This document shows, one piece after another, positions 7,753 to 9,233 of a stretch of 9,233 nt of DNA. Source of the DNA: Moraxellaceae bacterium (GTDB lineage Bacteria; Pseudomonadota; Gammaproteobacteria; Pseudomonadales; UBA3067). The translations under genes and the position numbers were made by a program. The notes below the pieces were generated by a model that was given only the letters and a program-made list of their open reading frames with translations, was not told where the DNA came from and searched no databases. The stretch covers positions 18,964 to 28,196 of the forward strand of contig NVTH01000010.1 of assembly GCA_002401525.1 (NCBI GenBank), given 5' to 3'. Numbering within the stretch: the stretch's first letter is position 1; each line of letters opens with the position of its first letter.

Positions 7753-7799
7753 GCTGCAGAAGAAAAAGGTGTGTCATTTGCACCTTTTTCTTCTCGAGC
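7753..7799. terminator. Hairpin terminator behind the cytochrome gene, probably bidirectional
   Basis: AGAAGAAAAAGGTG (7758-7771) and CACCTTTTTCTTCT (7781-7794) form a perfect 14-bp stem with a 9-base loop. After a 2x2 mismatch, three more pairs (7753-7755 with 7797-7799) extend it. The pyrimidine arm contains TTTTTCTTCT on both strands, so the GGTG/CACC core followed by a U-rich tract can work in either direction. On the minus strand it starts about eight bases after the cytochrome stop. On the plus strand it would end a transcript from 7559. The stem is certain; the low GC content of its core makes termination strength uncertain. Confidence 0.75.
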
Positions 7800-7805
7800 A
7801 GACGC

Positions 7806-8111
7806 TTATTGACTCAAGCCAGCAAAATAGGCAGCCAAATTAGCCGCATCGTCATCAGACAAGCTAGCAGCCATAGGCCCCATCACTGCATCAGTACGAG
7901 TGCCGTCACGGAAAGCAATGATTTGCTTGCTCAAATAAGCTTCTTTTTGGCCCGCTAGATTCGGCCACATTGGGTTAATGCTCACGCCCGCCGCACCATG
8001 ACATCCTGCACACATCGCTGCTTTAGCTTTACCCGCCGCCGCATCGCCTGCGCCGTAAGCCATTCCAGTAGCCAACATTGCCATTACAAAAGCTGCACTT
8101 ATTTTTTTCAT
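7806..8111 (-). CDS. Small exported monohaem cytochrome c (c553/c5-like)
   Basis: A 101-residue class I c-type cytochrome that would carry electrons in the periplasm. Residues 1 to about 21 (MKKISAAFVMAMLATGMAYG) form a Sec signal peptide, leaving about 80 residues. The haem is attached at CAGCH (Cys34, Cys37, axial His38). The distal ligand is probably Met77 in the DAVMGPMAASLSDDD segment, with Met80 as the alternative. The ending LSDDDAANLAAYFAGL is the usual C-terminal helix of c553/c4-like domains. GGAG (8125-8122) lies ten bases before the ATG, a rather long spacing. The gene stands about 150 bp after purL, has its own terminator, and is probably a single-gene unit; no oxidase or dehydrogenase partner is visible. 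Haem attachment is sure, the physiological partner unknown. Confidence 0.93.
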   Translation of the reverse strand: MKKISAAFVMAMLATGMAYGAGDAAAGKAKAAMCAGCHGAAGVSINPMWPNLAGQKEAYLSKQIIAFRDGTRTDAVMGPMAASLSDDDAANLAAYFAGLSQ

Positions 8112-8262
8112 CGAAACACCACTCCAAAAATTTTCATTAGCCGGTCAGCGGCCATAATAAAAGCCGTGCCACTTTAATACTATAGACGCCAACAAACAAA
8201 TTTAATCGGGGAAGTATTTGCTAGGGTCTCGTAAGGCCCGAGGCTCGGCCACAATTGCTTAT

Positions 8263-9233
8263 TTAATTAACCCAAACCCGCGCATTACGAAACATGCGCA
8301 TCAAAGGCCCATCTTCTTGCCACTGCTTCGGGCTCCAAGAGTGCTGCAACGAGCGAAACACGCGTTCGGGATGGGGCATAAGTATCGTTGCTCGGCCATC
8401 TTCACTGGTTAATGCGGTAATGCCTTGAGGCGAACCATTGGGGTTTTGGGGATAGACCTCGGTACTTTTCCCAGCGCTATCCACGTATTGCCCAGCGATC
8501 AACCCTTGTTGCTGACACAGACTTAAATCGTCGCCATCGAACTGAGCCCGCCCTTCACCATGGGCCACCACAATCGGCAGAGAAGCGCCTTGCATGCCGT
8601 TAAAAAATAACGATGGCGATTCTGAAATACGCATTGACGTTAATCGCGACTCAAATTGTTCGGACTGATTCCTTAAGAACTTTGGCCAACTTTTTGCACC
8701 CGGAATCAAAGCCTTGAGATTGGACAGCATTTGACAGCCATTACACACCCCCAACGAAAACGTATCATCGCGAGCGAAGAATTGCTCGAATTGCTGACGT
8801 GCTAGAGGGTGAAACAAAATGGTTTTAGCCCAGCCTTCGCCTGCTCCCAACACGTCCCCGTATGAAAACCCGCCGCACGCCACCAAGCCTTTAAATTCAT
8901 CCAATGTGACAGCACCACTGAGAATCTCACTCATGTGCACGTCCACCGATTCAAACCCAGCACGATTAAAGGCAGCCGCCATTTCAATGTGCCCGTTGAC
9001 GCCTTGCTCTCGCAGAATCGCCACCTTGGGGGCAATCTCTAAGCCAATGTAAGGCGCACAAACATCCTCGTTTTGATCAAACGGAATGGACACAAACAAA
9101 CCATCATCTTGATCGTTTTTAATGGCGTTAAATTCTTGCTCAGCGCAATCAGGGTTATCTCTTAAGGCTTGTAGTCGATAGCTAGATTCCGCCCAGCACT
9201 GTTGCAACTCCGCTCGCGAGTTCGTATATAAAA
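8263..9233 (-). CDS. purL: Phosphoribosylformylglycinamidine synthase, C-terminal amidotransferase part (gene runs off the right edge)
   Basis: PurL converts FGAR, glutamine and ATP to FGAM, the fourth step of purine synthesis, in the cytoplasm. The window holds about the last 322 residues of a protein usually near 1290. The frame is open to the edge, so no start is present here; a TTG at 9207 is internal. Visible are the linker segment with [12 protein letters not shown], then the class I glutamine amidotransferase domain. That domain contains [42 protein letters not shown], the nucleophile Cys in [10 protein letters not shown] (codon 8745-8743), and the catalytic His and Glu in MPHPERVFR (His codon 8373-8371). 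[12 protein letters not shown] and the end [16 protein letters not shown] match the large gammaproteobacterial form closely. The sequence looks intact. The downstream 150-bp spacer has no strong terminator, so some read-through into the cytochrome gene is possible. Confidence 0.98.
   Translation of the reverse strand, partial: LYTNSRAELQQCWAESSYRLQALRDNPDCAEQEFNAIKNDQDDGLFVSIPFDQNEDVCAPYIGLEIAPKVAILREQGVNGHIEMAAAFNRAGFESVDVHMSEILSGAVTLDEFKGLVACGGFSYGDVLGAGEGWAKTILFHPLARQQFEQFFARDDTFSLGVCNGCQMLSNLKALIPGAKSWPKFLRNQSEQFESRLTSMRISESPSLFFNGMQGASLPIVVAHGEGRAQFDGDDLSLCQQQGLIAGQYVDSAGKSTEVYPQNPNGSPQGITALTSEDGRATILMPHPERVFRSLQHSWSPKQWQEDGPLMRMFRNARVWVN

Noticed and set aside
8112..8220. TATAGT/TAGTAT and TATTAT-like hexamers upstream of the cytochrome, considered as its -10 box
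   Set aside because: No acceptable -35 box lies 16-18 bases upstream of any of them, so a promoter cannot be placed by eye.
8235..8250. GC-rich dyad GGCCCGAGGCTCGGCC just after purL, considered as a purL terminator
   Set aside because: It folds only as a short stem with a bulge and a 3-base loop, and no T-run follows on the minus strand.
8218..9052. Plus-strand frames of 64 and 77 codons opposite purL
   Set aside because: They are antisense to highly conserved PurL sequence and have no recognisable product.
9184..9207. TTG at 9207 as the start of a separate small amidotransferase gene (PurQ-like)
   Set aside because: The frame continues to the window edge with PurL-type linker sequence upstream of [10 protein letters not shown], so this is the inside of a long PurL.

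Overview
The window carries core genes of a gammaproteobacterium. The PurL fragment is of the long single-chain type and reads very close to the enterobacterial enzyme. A YfhM-type alpha-2-macroglobulin sits directly before pbpC, the same order as in Escherichia coli. Base composition is moderate, with AT-rich spacers. The genus cannot be fixed from the sequence; an aquatic or marine gammaproteobacterium is only a guess.

All confident genes lie on the minus strand, so they read from right to left. From 9233 to 8263 is the C-terminal amidotransferase end of purL (purine synthesis), running off the window. After a spacer of about 150 bp comes a small exported monohaem cytochrome c (8111-7806), followed at once by a strong hairpin terminator (about 7753-7799) whose U-rich sides suit both strands. 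A spacer of about 490 bp follows. Then come a 1924-residue thioester-containing bacterial alpha-2-macroglobulin (7263-1489) and pbpC, encoding penicillin-binding protein 1C (from 1492, running off the left edge). These last two overlap by 4 bp (GTGA) and are almost certainly co-transcribed and translationally coupled.

Known model for the pair (family knowledge): the periplasmic macroglobulin traps attacking proteases through a bait region and a reactive thioester, while PBP1C, a bifunctional peptidoglycan polymerase, may repair the wall after an outer-membrane breach. The sequence shows an intact CTEQ thioester motif, a plausible bait loop rich in Arg and Lys, and both catalytic centres of PBP1C as far as the window reaches. 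The macroglobulin appears to be held by an N-terminal membrane segment instead of a lipoprotein anchor.

The spacer between the cytochrome and the macroglobulin is the least explained part. It contains (1) a possible divergent plus-strand unit: a sigma70-like promoter, a Shine-Dalgarno sequence, a 36-codon ORF and the shared terminator; (2) a possible minus-strand leader cistron whose stop overlaps the macroglobulin start as ATGA and which contains a 10-base perfect match to the anti-Shine-Dalgarno sequence; and (3) overlapping open minus frames without usable starts. All three are candidates, not established genes.
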